From Candidatus Eiseniibacteriota bacterium (lineage in GTDB: Bacteria > Eisenbacteria > RBG-16-71-46 > CAIMUX01): a DNA stretch of 64,000 nucleotides. Where the stretch lies: NCBI GenBank assembly GCA_903844735.1, contig CAIMUX010000030.1, positions 1-64,000 of the forward strand, in the 5' to 3' direction. Below the pieces are notes generated by a model. It was not told the DNA's origin, searched no databases, and saw only the letters and a program-made list of their open reading frames with translations. The stretch's first letter is position 1. Every line of letters begins with the position of its first letter. Shown here in pieces: positions 36,450 to 45,273 of the stretch. The position numbers were made by a program, and so were the translations under genes.

Positions 36450-37475
36450 TCAGTCTTTGACGCACCGGATGGAGAATCCGTTCTTCTTCACACTGGGACT
36501 GTGGTTTGCGGGCGCCTCGAGAGCGAACAGTCCTTCACCCCAGGCCTGCGATGCATCCCTTGACGTGCTGCTCCACCAGTGTCCAAACAGGCCGACATTG
36601 TCATAGGCTCCATTCGTGTATCCACGATAGCCTCCGGGCAACCCGGAGAACTTGCTCCCGTTCGTAGCTCCGGTGTTCGGCGCCAGCCAGTGCGATGTCC
36701 CGGCCTCCTTCATCTTTCCGCCGGCCACATCTATACCTCCTAAGTACGTCGTCAGGGTTGTCCATTCCGCCTCCGTCGGTATGTGCCAACCAGCCGGACA
36801 GATGCTTCTGTTGTCGTTGCTCGCGCTATCGGCTGCGTACCAATTGTACAGGGCACCATAGGTTGCGCCGAAGGTTGTCTCGCTATCTCCGTACCAGCAA
36901 TACGCCGGTGTCGTCAGGGCTACCCAAGCGACACGATCTGTTACATGCGGTATCGGGTCACCATTACTGTACCGCGTGGTCCGCAGATTGTCCGCCATCC
37001 ACAACTGGTCGCCGATTCTGACTGTCTTGTAGACATTCCCATCAATGTCGGTAACCGTGGTGTCTGCCGCAGCCGGAAGCGTAGCGAAGGACACTTCGTT
37101 GCCGTAGCCGGTGCCTGCGCCGTTTGTGGCATAGGCGCGCACATGATACACCGTGTTCGCAGTGAGATTCGTCAGCGTGATCGAGAATCCACCGGTTCCG
37201 CTCCCATCGGAAGTTACACTGTCAGCCATTGTTGGTGTAGTATCGGTGCTCCAACACACTCCTCTCGCTGTCACGGTTCCGCCACCATCGGAGATGACAT
37301 CCCCACCGGAGGATGCCGTGGTCTGCGTGATCGTTGTCGCGGCGACGGTGGTCACTACCGGCACGGTCAAGGAAGGCGTCGGCAGCGGATCGGCGGTGGC
37401 CGCCTTCTCGCAGGCGGCAAGGCCGATCAATGCTATGAGCATGATTGCTGTGCTTGCGGTTCTTGCGAGTGACAT
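36450..37475 (-). CDS. FISUMP-domain lipoprotein with an Ig/FN3-like domain
   Basis: A 341-residue exported lipoprotein: signal peptide ending in LIALIGLAAC (lipobox Cys about 22), a beta-rich domain about 40-135 (TVVTTVAATTITQTTASSGG, GVCWSTDTTPT) like those preceding such proteins in Bacteroidetes and Fibrobacteres, then the major paralogous domain of Fibrobacter (FISUMP), with VYKTVRIGDQLWMADNL, ICPAGWHIPTEAEWTTL, GGYRGYTNGAYDNVG and the terminal FSIRCVKD. AAGGAG lies seven bases before the ATG. The 3' end converges on the phosphatase gene. Domain use is moderate in GC and differs in codon use from its neighbours, consistent with transfer. Function is unknown; surface exposure is likely. 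Confidence 0.88.
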   Translation of the reverse strand: MSLARTASTAIMLIALIGLAACEKAATADPLPTPSLTVPVVTTVAATTITQTTASSGGDVISDGGGTVTARGVCWSTDTTPTMADSVTSDGSGTGGFSITLTNLTANTVYHVRAYATNGAGTGYGNEVSFATLPAAADTTVTDIDGNVYKTVRIGDQLWMADNLRTTRYSNGDPIPHVTDRVAWVALTTPAYCWYGDSETTFGATYGALYNWYAADSASNDNRSICPAGWHIPTEAEWTTLTTYLGGIDVAGGKMKEAGTSHWLAPNTGATNGSKFSGLPGGYRGYTNGAYDNVGLFGHWWSSTSRDASQAWGEGLFALEAPANHSPSVKKNGFSIRCVKD

Positions 37476-37912
37476 GGGTACTCCTTTTCGCCTGCTCGCG
37501 AAGGCATGGTGACTACTTGGTTGTCAGATCCGGATGTCCGGTGGGTCACAGCGCTTTCCTGGCCTGCGAGTCCGCGTGTCGAACGCCGGCCCCCGTACCG
37601 AGCCCGGATGGGATCCCCGAGTGGGCACGATCGTAGCACCAAGGCGGTCAGCCCGTACTCGAGACCGACAGATCCGGTCGTCAACGGAGACGACCGCCCG
37701 GCCACATCTTCACGGGCCGCAACGGACGCCGTCGACGGCCATCCAGTCGCCCATGTTTTCCCTTATCGCCGCCCGCCCGTTGTGGTTGAATCCCCGCGCG
37801 GGCAAAGAGCCCTGCTCGACCCGGGCGCGAGGACTGGCCGCGAACCGGCCCTGATCTCCGCGCGACCCAAGACCGTGGCCACCTCGGCCCGATATCGAAA
37901 CCGGAGGCCGGC
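37476..37912. other. Intergenic region upstream of the Liv operon
   Basis: About 440 bases between the divergent FISUMP gene and the binding-protein gene. It should carry both promoters, but I see no clear -10/-35 pair. GGAGG before the ATG at 37913 is a good ribosome site. No repeat or RNA gene was recognised. Confidence 0.35.
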
Positions 37913-39085
37913 ATGTCAGGACGCGTCATCATGCTCGCTGCTCTCACGGCCGCACTCCTCGCGACCGGCTGCGGCGGCGAAGGCGAGGGGAAGGACAACG
38001 AGATCCGCATCGGCGTCATCGCCGAACTGACCGGCGACCTGGCCGCCGTTGGGGCCTCGTGCCGCAATGCCGTCGAGCTGGAGGCGCGCCGCGTCAACGA
38101 GACCGGCGGGATCGAGATCGGCGGCCGGAAGCGGCGGGTGCGCCTCTTCATCGAGGACAACGGCGGCAAGTCCGACCAGTCGGTCGCCACCGCCCAGAAG
38201 CTCATCGCCCAGGATCGGGTCCTCGCCATCATCGGCCCCAACGCGAGCCGCTGCGCCGTCCCGGCCGCTGAAATCGCAGAAGCCTCTCGCGTGGTCATGG
38301 TCAGCCCATGGTCGACCGCTCCGCGTCTGACCCTCGACGCCCGGACGGGTGCGCCTAAGAAGTACGTCTTCCGTTCCGGCTTCATCGACCCGTTTCAGGG
38401 AGGGGTCATCGCCCGCTTCGCCCGCGAGACCCTCGCTGCCGGGCGCGCGGCTGTCCTCTATGACGTCGCCTCGGAGTACAACAAGGGGATCGCCGAGGTG
38501 TTCAAAGCGGCCTTCACCACGGGCGGCGGGGAGGTGGTTGCGTTCGAGACCTACACCACCGGCGACAAAGACTTTTCCGCGCAACTGACCAAGATCAAGA
38601 ACGCGAATCCGGACTTAGTCTTCCTCCCGAACTACTACACCGAGGTCCCACTGCAGGTGCAACAGGCTCATCGGCTGGGGCTGGCCAAGGTGGCCTTCAT
38701 CGGGGGCGACTCGTGGGGAAGTCCGGAGCTGTTACAGAACGCCGGTGGTCTCTTCAACGGTTACTATTTCTCCACTCACTATGCCGCCGATGCGCCTACC
38801 CCTCCGGTGCAGGAGTTCGTCGCCGCTTACAAGGCCGCCTATGGGAGCGCCCCGGACGATGTCGCCGCGCTCTCCACCGACGCCTTCCGGCTGATCATGC
38901 AGGCGCTCACCGCCGCCGGACGGCCGGACCGCGAGACGCTGCGCGCCGCACTCGCCGGAATCCAGGACTACGACGGGATCACCGGCCGGATGCGCTTCAA
39001 CGGCACCGGCGATCCGGTGAAGAGCGCCGTCATTCTCAGGATAGAGAACGGCGCGTTCAGATTTCACAGCCGCGTAGAGCCATGA
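37913..39085 (+). CDS. livK: Liv-type ABC transporter substrate-binding lipoprotein
   Basis: A 390-residue binding protein of the type I (Leu/Ile/Val, Peripla_BP_6) class. The N terminus LAALTAALLATGCGG is a lipoprotein signal (Cys 20). The mature part has RIGVIAELTGDLAAVG, FIEDNGGKSDQSVATAQKLI, AIIGPNASRC and PWSTAPRLT, typical of branched-chain amino-acid and related ligand binders. The specificity is not fixed by sequence: neighbours form a complete LivHMGF transporter, but the next gene encodes a SAM-related enzyme, so nucleoside- or amino-acid-like ligands are possible. Confidence 0.9.
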   Translation: MSGRVIMLAALTAALLATGCGGEGEGKDNEIRIGVIAELTGDLAAVGASCRNAVELEARRVNETGGIEIGGRKRRVRLFIEDNGGKSDQSVATAQKLIAQDRVLAIIGPNASRCAVPAAEIAEASRVVMVSPWSTAPRLTLDARTGAPKKYVFRSGFIDPFQGGVIARFARETLAAGRAAVLYDVASEYNKGIAEVFKAAFTTGGGEVVAFETYTTGDKDFSAQLTKIKNANPDLVFLPNYYTEVPLQVQQAHRLGLAKVAFIGGDSWGSPELLQNAGGLFNGYYFSTHYAADAPTPPVQEFVAAYKAAYGSAPDDVAALSTDAFRLIMQALTAAGRPDRETLRAALAGIQDYDGITGRMRFNGTGDPVKSAVILRIENGAFRFHSRVEP

Positions 39086-40035
39086 CCCGGAGCAGGCCCC
39101 GCTTGTACAGGACCCGAGAAACCAACGACGCGCCGTTGCGCAACGCGCTCTCCGCCCGTTTTCTGCCGGCGCTCTTGATTCTGTGCTTCATGATCGCCGC
39201 ACCAGCCGAGGCACGGCCGGTCGTCGTCTTCCTGAGCGACTTCGGCACCACGAGCGAGGCGCCCGCCCTGTGCCACGGCGCCATCCTTTCGGTAGATCCC
39301 GAGATCGAGGTCGTCGATTTGACGCACGCCGTACGTCCCTTTGACATCCGTCAGGGAGCCGAGATCCTCGGCCGGGCCACGACGTTTCCAAAGGGAACGG
39401 TCTTCTTCGGCGTGGTCGATCCCGGCGTCGGGACAGCACGGCAGGCGATCGCCATTCGCACGAAGGACGGCTCGTTCTTCGTCGCTCCGGACAACGGACT
39501 GCTCAGTACGGTGATTCGAACGAGGGGCATAGCCGCGGCGGTGCGGATCGACCCGGCTCGAGTGAACCCGGCATGGAAACCGGGGACCTTCGACGGGCGC
39601 GACCTTTTCGCCCCGGCCGCCGCCATCCTTGCTTCTACGCACGACCTGACGCGCATCGGCCGCTCGTGCGACCCGTCGGAGTTGCTCCTCTTGGAGCCAT
39701 CGACCGGCGGCATCATTGCCACCGACGGATCTCTAGAGGGAACCTACACCAGTACCGACGATCCGTACGGGAACATCTGGACCGATCTCGACCGTGCGAC
39801 GGTGCTCCGCGCCGGACTGGAGGTGGGGACGCCGCTGGAGATCACCGTGGGGGCCTCCCACATCAGGGCTCCGCTCGTAACTGCATTCGGGGATACTCCT
39901 CCCGGCCAAGCGCTCGCCTACTTCAACAGCGAAGATCGGCTCGCCTTTGCCCTCAACCTCGGCAACCTGCGCGACTCCTTGCGGGTGTCGGAGGGATCCC
40001 CGGTCACGGTGCGCCGGGCCGAGACAGGTCGATGA
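39082..40035 (+). CDS. Exported SAM hydroxide adenosyltransferase (DUF62 family)
   Basis: A 317-residue protein. An N-terminal region with a hydrophobic segment ending in Ala (FLPALLILCFMIAAPAEA) is a likely signal peptide. The enzyme follows: VVFLSDFGTTSEAPALCHGAIL, EVVDLTHAVRPFDIRQGA, VFFGVVDPGVGTARQAI, VAPDNGLLSTV and FDGRDLFAPAAA, all hallmarks of the SAM hydroxide adenosyltransferase/fluorinase fold that splits SAM to adenosine and methionine using water or halide. A signal peptide is unusual for an enzyme whose known substrate is cytosolic. It is coupled to the binding-protein gene (ATGA) and to livH (ATGA), so it is a fixed member of this operon. Confidence 0.85.
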   Translation: MTRSRPRLYRTRETNDAPLRNALSARFLPALLILCFMIAAPAEARPVVVFLSDFGTTSEAPALCHGAILSVDPEIEVVDLTHAVRPFDIRQGAEILGRATTFPKGTVFFGVVDPGVGTARQAIAIRTKDGSFFVAPDNGLLSTVIRTRGIAAAVRIDPARVNPAWKPGTFDGRDLFAPAAAILASTHDLTRIGRSCDPSELLLLEPSTGGIIATDGSLEGTYTSTDDPYGNIWTDLDRATVLRAGLEVGTPLEITVGASHIRAPLVTAFGDTPPGQALAYFNSEDRLAFALNLGNLRDSLRVSEGSPVTVRRAETGR

Positions 40036-40907
40036 CGTACTTGCTGCAGCAACTGCTGAACGGGCTGCAGCTCGGCAGCATCTACGCGCTGATCGCTCTC
40101 GGTTACACCATGGTCTACGGCATCCTCCAGATGATCAACTTCGCCCACGGCGACCTGTTCATGGTGGGGGCATTCGCCCTGTTCGTGGCCGCCTCGGTCC
40201 TGGGTTTGCCGTTCGTGCCGTCGCTTCTGCTTGCCATGATCGCGACCGCAGCCATCGGCGTGCTCATCGAGCGGCTCGCCTACCGTCCGCTTCGCTCGGC
40301 GCCCCGTGTTTCCGCCATCATTACCGCTCTCGGAGTCGGCCTTTTTCTCGAAAACCTGGTTAACGCTCTGAGCCCCTACCCAAAGCACGTCCCGACGCTT
40401 CTCTCCAATCATTCATGGGTGCTGGCCGGAGTCACCATCTCCTCGATCCAGATCTGGATTATCGTTCTCGCTGGGATCCTCGTGCTCGGACTGGACCTCC
40501 TGGTGCACCGGACGAAGGTGGGTATGGCGATGCGCGCCATTTCGTGGGACCGCACCACGGCACCGCTCATGGGCGTGCCGGTGAACGCGGTCATCTCGCT
40601 CACGTTCGGCATCGGGGCGGCATTGGGCGCCGCGGCGGGCGTCTTCTACGCTCTCGCCTATCCGATTATCGATCCGTACATGGGGGTGATGGTGGGATGG
40701 AAGGCGTTCATTTCGGCTGTGGTCGGCGGGATCGGCAGCATTCGCGGGGCTGTTCTCGGCGGGCTCATCCTCGGGGCAGTGGAGATCCTGGTGGCGGCGT
40801 TTCTCCCTTCGACCGGACGGGACCTGGTCGCCTTCGCGCTGCTGCTCGTGTTGCTGGTGCTGCGCCCGCACGGGATCTTGGGCCGACCCCGGCCGGTGAA
40901 GGCCTGA
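40032..40907 (+). CDS. livH: Liv-type ABC transporter permease LivH
   Basis: A 291-residue permease with about eight helices. LLQQLLNGLQLGSIYALIALGYTMVYGILQMINFAHGD is the standard LivH N terminus; only its beginning and IALGYTMVYGI are needed for recognition. The later segment MRAISWDRTTAPLMGVPVN is the cytoplasmic loop that contacts the ATPases. The ATG at 40032 overlaps the previous stop by four bases. Forms the channel with LivM. Confidence 0.93.
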   Translation: MTYLLQQLLNGLQLGSIYALIALGYTMVYGILQMINFAHGDLFMVGAFALFVAASVLGLPFVPSLLLAMIATAAIGVLIERLAYRPLRSAPRVSAIITALGVGLFLENLVNALSPYPKHVPTLLSNHSWVLAGVTISSIQIWIIVLAGILVLGLDLLVHRTKVGMAMRAISWDRTTAPLMGVPVNAVISLTFGIGAALGAAAGVFYALAYPIIDPYMGVMVGWKAFISAVVGGIGSIRGAVLGGLILGAVEILVAAFLPSTGRDLVAFALLLVLLVLRPHGILGRPRPVKA

Positions 40908-41002
40908 GATGCCGGCAGCGTCCTTGGGTCCTCAGCTTCGGGTCATGTGGCGGCAGATCCAGGCTCCAGGCACCGGCAGCGGGACTATGAAGGTCTGAGA
41001 TG
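40905..41002 (+). repeat. Duplicated livH-livM junction (TGAGATG spaced 91 bases)
   Basis: The block TGAAGG(C/T)CTGAGATGC occurs at the end of livH and again just before the livM start. Each gives a stop-start junction, and between them lies a 29-codon mini-frame beginning at the first ATG (40909). The arrangement suggests a small tandem duplication of the junction that separated two genes once overlapping. Confidence 0.5.
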
Positions 41003-42097
41003 CGAGCGTCGCCTTTGTTGCAGGTTCTCCGGGCCTGGACGGGACGGATCCAGCGCCCATTTCTGCGCGCCGGGGATTCCCTGGCCGCTCAGCGCCGACT
41101 GGGGCTGGTTCTCCTCGGCCTGCTCGCCGCGCTCTGCTTTCTCGGTGCTCCGCTGGGGCTGCTCGACGACTACCAGCAGCTCCTTTTCATGTATGCCGGG
41201 ATCAACGTCATTCTTTGCGTCAGCCTGAATCTGGTGAACGGGTATATGGGCGAGTTTTCCATCGGACACGCAGGGTTCATGGCGGTGGGCGCGTATGCCT
41301 CGTCGCTCCTCACCGTGCGGGCGCTGCCCGAGGGAGGCGCGTGGCTTGGCCCGGTAGCGGTGCTGGCCGGGGGCGTGGCCGCGGCGATCGCGGGGCTGGT
41401 CATCGCCGTGCCCTCGTTTCGCACGCGCGGCGACTACCTGGCAATCGTCACTCTCGCCTTCACCATGATCGTGAAGAGCGGTCTTGAGAACCTCGAATGG
41501 GTGGGAGGAGGACGCGGTCTCGCCGGGATGCGCAAGCTGACCACGCTGCCTTGGGTCTTCGCCTGGACCGTGCTGGCCGTGGCGGCCGTGCGCAACATCA
41601 TCTATTCCCGCTTCGGACGCGCTATCCAAGCGATCCGCGAGGACGAACTGGCGGGGCTGCTTTCCGGCGTGGAGACGCGGCGCGTGAAGCTCATCGCCTT
41701 CACTGTCTCGGCGTTCCTCGCGGGAACGGCCGGCGCTCTCTATGCTCACCTCGTCTTGTTTATCACACCGCGCGGGTTCGATCTCCTGAAGTCGACCGAT
41801 GTGTTGATCATGGTCTACCTCGGCGGCATCGGCTCGATCCTGGGGTCGGTCCTCGGGGCGACAATCTACACGGCCCTCCTCGAACTGCTGCGGCCGCTGG
41901 GTGTCTGGCGGATGGTCTGTCTGCCGCTTCTACTCGTCCTGCTGATGATCTTTCGGCCGCAGGGGATTCTCGGGCTGCGCGAGCTGCCGTGGCTGGTACC
42001 GCGGCGGGACCGCGACGCGGTGCGGCGGCGCGGGCCCCGTGGCAGCGACGAACAGGGACGCTCTTCGGTGAGCGACGCCACGGGAGACTCGACATGA
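41000..42097 (+). CDS. livM: Liv-type ABC transporter permease LivM
   Basis: A 365-residue permease with eight to ten helices. The LivM signatures are GEFSIGHAGFMAVGAYASSLL and FGRAIQAIREDELAGLLSGVETRRVK (EAA-type loop), followed by YLGGIGSILGSVLGA. It starts at the second of two TGAGATG junctions (see 40905-41002). The last 30 residues are an Arg-rich, Ser-rich extension not seen in typical LivM. It overlaps the livG start by four bases. Confidence 0.92.
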   Translation: MRASPLLQVLRAWTGRIQRPFLRAGDSLAAQRRLGLVLLGLLAALCFLGAPLGLLDDYQQLLFMYAGINVILCVSLNLVNGYMGEFSIGHAGFMAVGAYASSLLTVRALPEGGAWLGPVAVLAGGVAAAIAGLVIAVPSFRTRGDYLAIVTLAFTMIVKSGLENLEWVGGGRGLAGMRKLTTLPWVFAWTVLAVAAVRNIIYSRFGRAIQAIREDELAGLLSGVETRRVKLIAFTVSAFLAGTAGALYAHLVLFITPRGFDLLKSTDVLIMVYLGGIGSILGSVLGATIYTALLELLRPLGVWRMVCLPLLLVLLMIFRPQGILGLRELPWLVPRRDRDAVRRRGPRGSDEQGRSSVSDATGDST

Positions 42098-43056
42098 GCG
42101 CCCCGCGCCGAGAGGTAGCTTCGACACCCGGCAGGACCGTCCCGGCCGGAGACCATGCCCCCCAAACGGCGCCGGCGGCGAGCCATCCTCTGCTCGAAAC
42201 TCGCGGGCTCACGCAGCGCTTTGGCGGACTCACTGCCGTAGCCGATCTCAATCTACGCGTGCAGGCAGGCGAGCTGGTGGCGCTCATCGGTCCAAACGGC
42301 GCAGGCAAGACAACCGTATTCAACCTCATCACCGGCGTGTACAAAGCGACGGCGGGAGAGATCCGCTTCGACAGCGTGTCGATCGGCGGGATGGAGCCAA
42401 GCCGGATCCATGGTCTCGGCATCGCCCGCACCTTCCAGAATATCCGGCTCTTCGCCGACCTTTCGGTGCTGGACAACGTCCGCATTGCCCATCACGCGCG
42501 CACCGGCTACGGGCTGGCGGACGCGTTGCTGCTGACACCGCGCCTGCGCCGCGAGGAGAGGCGCGTGATGGAGGAAACCCTGGCCCTGCTTCGCACGCTG
42601 GGGCTCGATGAGCTCGCCGGAGAGAAGGCGCGCCATCTTCCGTATGGACAACAGCGACGCTTAGAGATCGCCCGCGCCCTCGCCTCACGGCCGCGTCTGC
42701 TGCTTCTCGACGAGCCGGCGGCGGGGATGAACCCGCACGAGATCGGCGACTTGATGGAGTTCATCGCCCGGATTCGCACCGAGTTCGGGCTCACGATTCT
42801 CCTCATAGAACACCAGATGAAGTTGGTGATGGGAATCTGCGAGCGGATCACCGTGCTCGACTTCGGGGCGACCATCGCCGAGGGAACACCGGAGGCTGTG
42901 CGTGCCGACCGGCGCGTGCTGGCGGCGTACCTGGGAGAGCCGGATGAAGGCGCGGTTTCCGGCGCGGCTGCGGGTGGCGGCGACGGATCGACCGACGACC
43001 CCGGCGACCCGCACGGCCGACGCCATGACCCGACCGACGCCGGGAGTGCCTCGTGA
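42094..43056 (+). CDS. livG: Liv-type ABC transporter ATPase LivG
   Basis: A 320-residue ATPase. Walker A GPNGAGKTT (about residues 66-74), LivG-specific GIARTFQNIRLF, signature LPYGQQRRLEIARAL, Walker B LLLLDEPAAGMNP, and IEHQMKLVMGICERITVLDFG near the C terminus. N- and C-terminal extensions of about 35 residues each, low-complexity (Ala/Gly/Asp), lie outside the domain. It starts four bases before the livM stop; GTG of livF overlaps its own stop. Confidence 0.93.
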   Translation: MSAPRREVASTPGRTVPAGDHAPQTAPAASHPLLETRGLTQRFGGLTAVADLNLRVQAGELVALIGPNGAGKTTVFNLITGVYKATAGEIRFDSVSIGGMEPSRIHGLGIARTFQNIRLFADLSVLDNVRIAHHARTGYGLADALLLTPRLRREERRVMEETLALLRTLGLDELAGEKARHLPYGQQRRLEIARALASRPRLLLLDEPAAGMNPHEIGDLMEFIARIRTEFGLTILLIEHQMKLVMGICERITVLDFGATIAEGTPEAVRADRRVLAAYLGEPDEGAVSGAAAGGGDGSTDDPGDPHGRRHDPTDAGSAS

Positions 43057-43766
43057 ACGCGCCGTTTCTGCAGATTCGGGACCTCGAAGTCGCCTACGGC
43101 CGCATCTGTGCCGTGCGCGGCATTTCGTTGGAGATCGCCGAGGGTGAGATCGTCACGCTGATCGGCGCCAACGGAGCGGGAAAGACCACCATCTTGCGCG
43201 CCATCTCCGGGATGGTGCCCTACACAGGGAGCATCGTCTTCGGCGGAATGGACCTGCACGGCGTACCCGCCCACCGGCGGGTGGCCCTGGGCATCGCTCA
43301 TGTCCCCGAAGGACGCGGGATCTTCTCCAACCTGACCGTGGCCGAGAACCTCTCCCTCGCCACATGGGGACGGCGCGACCGGCTGGGCATCAAGGCCGAC
43401 CTCGCGCGGGTCCATGCGCTCTTCCCGAGACTGGCCGAACGCGCGCCGCAGATGGCCGGCACGCTCTCCGGCGGTGAACAGCAGATGCTCTCCGTGGGCC
43501 GGGCGCTCATGAGCCGCAGCAAGCTCCTCCTCCTCGACGAGCCGTCGATGGGGCTCTCGCCGATCCTGGTCCGCGACATCTTCCGCGTGCTCCGGGAGAT
43601 CAATGCGACGGGGACAACCATCCTCTTGGTGGAACAGAACGCGCACCTGGCGCTGCAGCTCGCCGGGCGCGCGTGGGTCTTGCAGAACGGGCGGGTGGAG
43701 CTGACTGGGCCCGCGGCGGCGTTGGCGGGAGATCCGAGGGTGCGGGAGGCGTACTTGGGGGGGTGA
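43053..43766 (+). CDS. livF: Liv-type ABC transporter ATPase LivF
   Basis: A 237-residue ATPase. Walker A GANGAGKTT, the LivF line GIAHVPEGRGIFSNLTVAENL, signature LSGGEQQMLSVGRAL, Walker [14 protein letters not shown] and VEQNAHLALQLAGRAWVLQNG are all present. It begins with GTG overlapping the livG stop. A shortened second copy of its 3' end lies at 48577-48762. The region after its stop stays open in frame (see 43767-44027). Confidence 0.93.
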   Translation: MNAPFLQIRDLEVAYGRICAVRGISLEIAEGEIVTLIGANGAGKTTILRAISGMVPYTGSIVFGGMDLHGVPAHRRVALGIAHVPEGRGIFSNLTVAENLSLATWGRRDRLGIKADLARVHALFPRLAERAPQMAGTLSGGEQQMLSVGRALMSRSKLLLLDEPSMGLSPILVRDIFRVLREINATGTTILLVEQNAHLALQLAGRAWVLQNGRVELTGPAAALAGDPRVREAYLGG

Positions 43767-44027
43767 CCGGGCCGCGGCTCGGGGTGGACGTCCGCTCCGG
43801 AACCGAATACCGAGTACGAGATTCTGGTCTATGGCGAGCTCGGCACCCTCATCCACACCGAGACAGGGATCACGGGAACCTCCTGGACCTACCTCGAGGC
43901 CCGCGAAAGGCTCGACTCCGGGCTGGAGCGGCTGAACACCCACCTGCGGATCAAGATCAGGACCTGGAACGAATCCCGCACCTACGGGGCGATCCGGGAG
44001 ATCGAGCGGGAGATCGCTCGGGTGTGA
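43767..44027 (+). pseudogene. Remnant resembling the FN3-like end of a phage tail protein
   Basis: Directly after the livF stop the same frame stays open for 86 codons and reads as real protein: TEYEILVYGELGTLIHTETG, GTSWTYLEARERLDSGLERL, LRIKIRTWNESRTYGAIREI and a stop at 44025-44027. This line looks like the FN3-type modules at the end of phage tail-tip or gene-transfer-agent proteins. There is no start codon or ribosome site, so it is a 3' fragment. The phage assignment is by general resemblance only. Confidence 0.4.
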
Positions 44028-44567
44028 AAGGTCACTCTCGTAGAGTGCTCTGGTTCACGGCCACGGAACCACCCACGACGCCTTGCGCTTTGCGGGCGGG
44101 TCGATGTCTGGTGATATCTCTGCTCGCGGTTCGTTCACCGCGATGGGTTAGCTTGTACTACGAAGGAGCGCGCGTGTCAACCGCCGCGTGCACCGATGGC
44201 CGAGTTCCGGCCCACCGACATCGTTCATGCAGCATGGCTTCTGTCACCCAGTTGGTTAGCCCCAACGTCCTTCAGTGCATTCGTGGCACACTTCCGGGAC
44301 CGCAGGGCAAGAGATCCATCTGCAGGCCTGCGATGCAGTTTTTCGCGGGGTAACGGTGCACGTCCGATTCAGGAACGCCCGGGCAACGGGCCGCATGAAA
44401 GGGAGAGGGGGCAACCGAAGGCGAGGAGCACAGAGCGGCGTGGCCGATCTGTTCGCCGGATGCGCGCAGCGTGTCTGCGGCCCTTGCTCTTTCGCGCCAA
44501 GGGACTCACGGTCACCCTCCGAATTCGGACGGTGGCCGCCATACATCCGTGAGAAGACGGTTGTGGG
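44028..44567. other. Non-coding stretch
   Basis: About 540 bases without a convincing gene. It contains a perfect seven-base inverted repeat TCGCGGT / ACCGCGA with a six-base loop at 44124-44143, not followed by T residues. A minus-strand frame at 44256-44546 has random-looking composition and is not called. Confidence 0.35.
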
Positions 44568-45263
44568 TCAATTGATGATCAACAGCTTGCCCTTCCACTC
44601 CTTTTCCTGCAGACGAAGCCGATAGAAGTAGACACCGCTCCGCCAGTCACCAGGGCGAAGATCGAGCGTGTGCCAGCCAGCTGGAAGAGACCAGGTGCTT
44701 GCGGCCCCCGGAAGGCGTCGGCCTGCGCAATCGAAAACATCCAGAGACACGGCCGCCGGTTGCGGTAAACCTAACTTGAACCGCGCTCTCGGGCGTGCCG
44801 GGTTCGGAACCGGACCGACCACCGAGAACTGAGATGGAAGCGAGGGGTCTCCCTCGATGTCGCTGATCCCGTCAATGCACACCACAAACTCACGCGTAAT
44901 CCCATCAACAGGGTCGTAGGCTTGGGGATAGAACGCAAAAGCCGAGAACTCCCGCGACGGTCCATCGAAGGCGTCGGGTATCGCCTCTGGTACCAACGTG
45001 AACACGGTGAGTTCCCGTGTTCGGCCCTCGGAGATCGCCGGCATCGGCTCCGGGACAAGTGAGAACACGGTGCTCTCTCGCGCGAGCCCCTCTTGGATGT
45101 CAGGGACAGCGAGGGCGGACGAGGTGTATGTCGTGAATTCACGAGAAAACGACTCCGACGAAATTGCGGACCCGATTGTGACCTGCCCCGTTGAAAGCGC
45201 CACGAGTGAAAGGAACCAGAGGGCGGCAGCGGTCTGAGGGCATCCACGTGTGTCTCTCGCCAT
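44568..45263 (-). CDS. Secreted protein with SREF-type repeats and FlgD/Por-like C-terminal domain
   Basis: A 231-residue exported protein. The signal peptide includes AAALWFLSLVALSTGQ. Residues about 35-135 consist of five units of 20-22 residues, each with a (S/A/T)RE(F/L/S)(T/S/V)(T/V)(F/Y) core followed by an acidic hinge: SFSREFTTY, ARESTVFSLVPEPMPAISEG, TRELTVFTLVPEAIPDAFDG, SREFSAFAFYPQAYDPVDG, TREFVVCIDG. The last 80 residues form the FlgD-like sorting or Ig domain (PNPARPRARFKLGLP, LDVFDCAGRRL, GWHTLDLRPG, SGVYFYRLRL). The ATG at 45263 was chosen by the signal peptide. It follows the Gly-rich gene by ten bases and is likely co-transcribed with it. Confidence 0.75.
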   Translation of the reverse strand: MARDTRGCPQTAAALWFLSLVALSTGQVTIGSAISSESFSREFTTYTSSALAVPDIQEGLARESTVFSLVPEPMPAISEGRTRELTVFTLVPEAIPDAFDGPSREFSAFAFYPQAYDPVDGITREFVVCIDGISDIEGDPSLPSQFSVVGPVPNPARPRARFKLGLPQPAAVSLDVFDCAGRRLPGAASTWSLPAGWHTLDLRPGDWRSGVYFYRLRLQEKEWKGKLLIIN

Positions 45264-45273
45264 CACACACCCC

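Noticed and set aside
42507-43943. 478-codon minus-strand frame across livG and livF
   Set aside because: Antisense shadow of two clear ABC ATPases; no protein-like features.
44256-44546. 96-codon minus-strand frame
   Set aside because: Composition is chance-like (Arg/Pro/Cys), no start signal and no recognisable domain.
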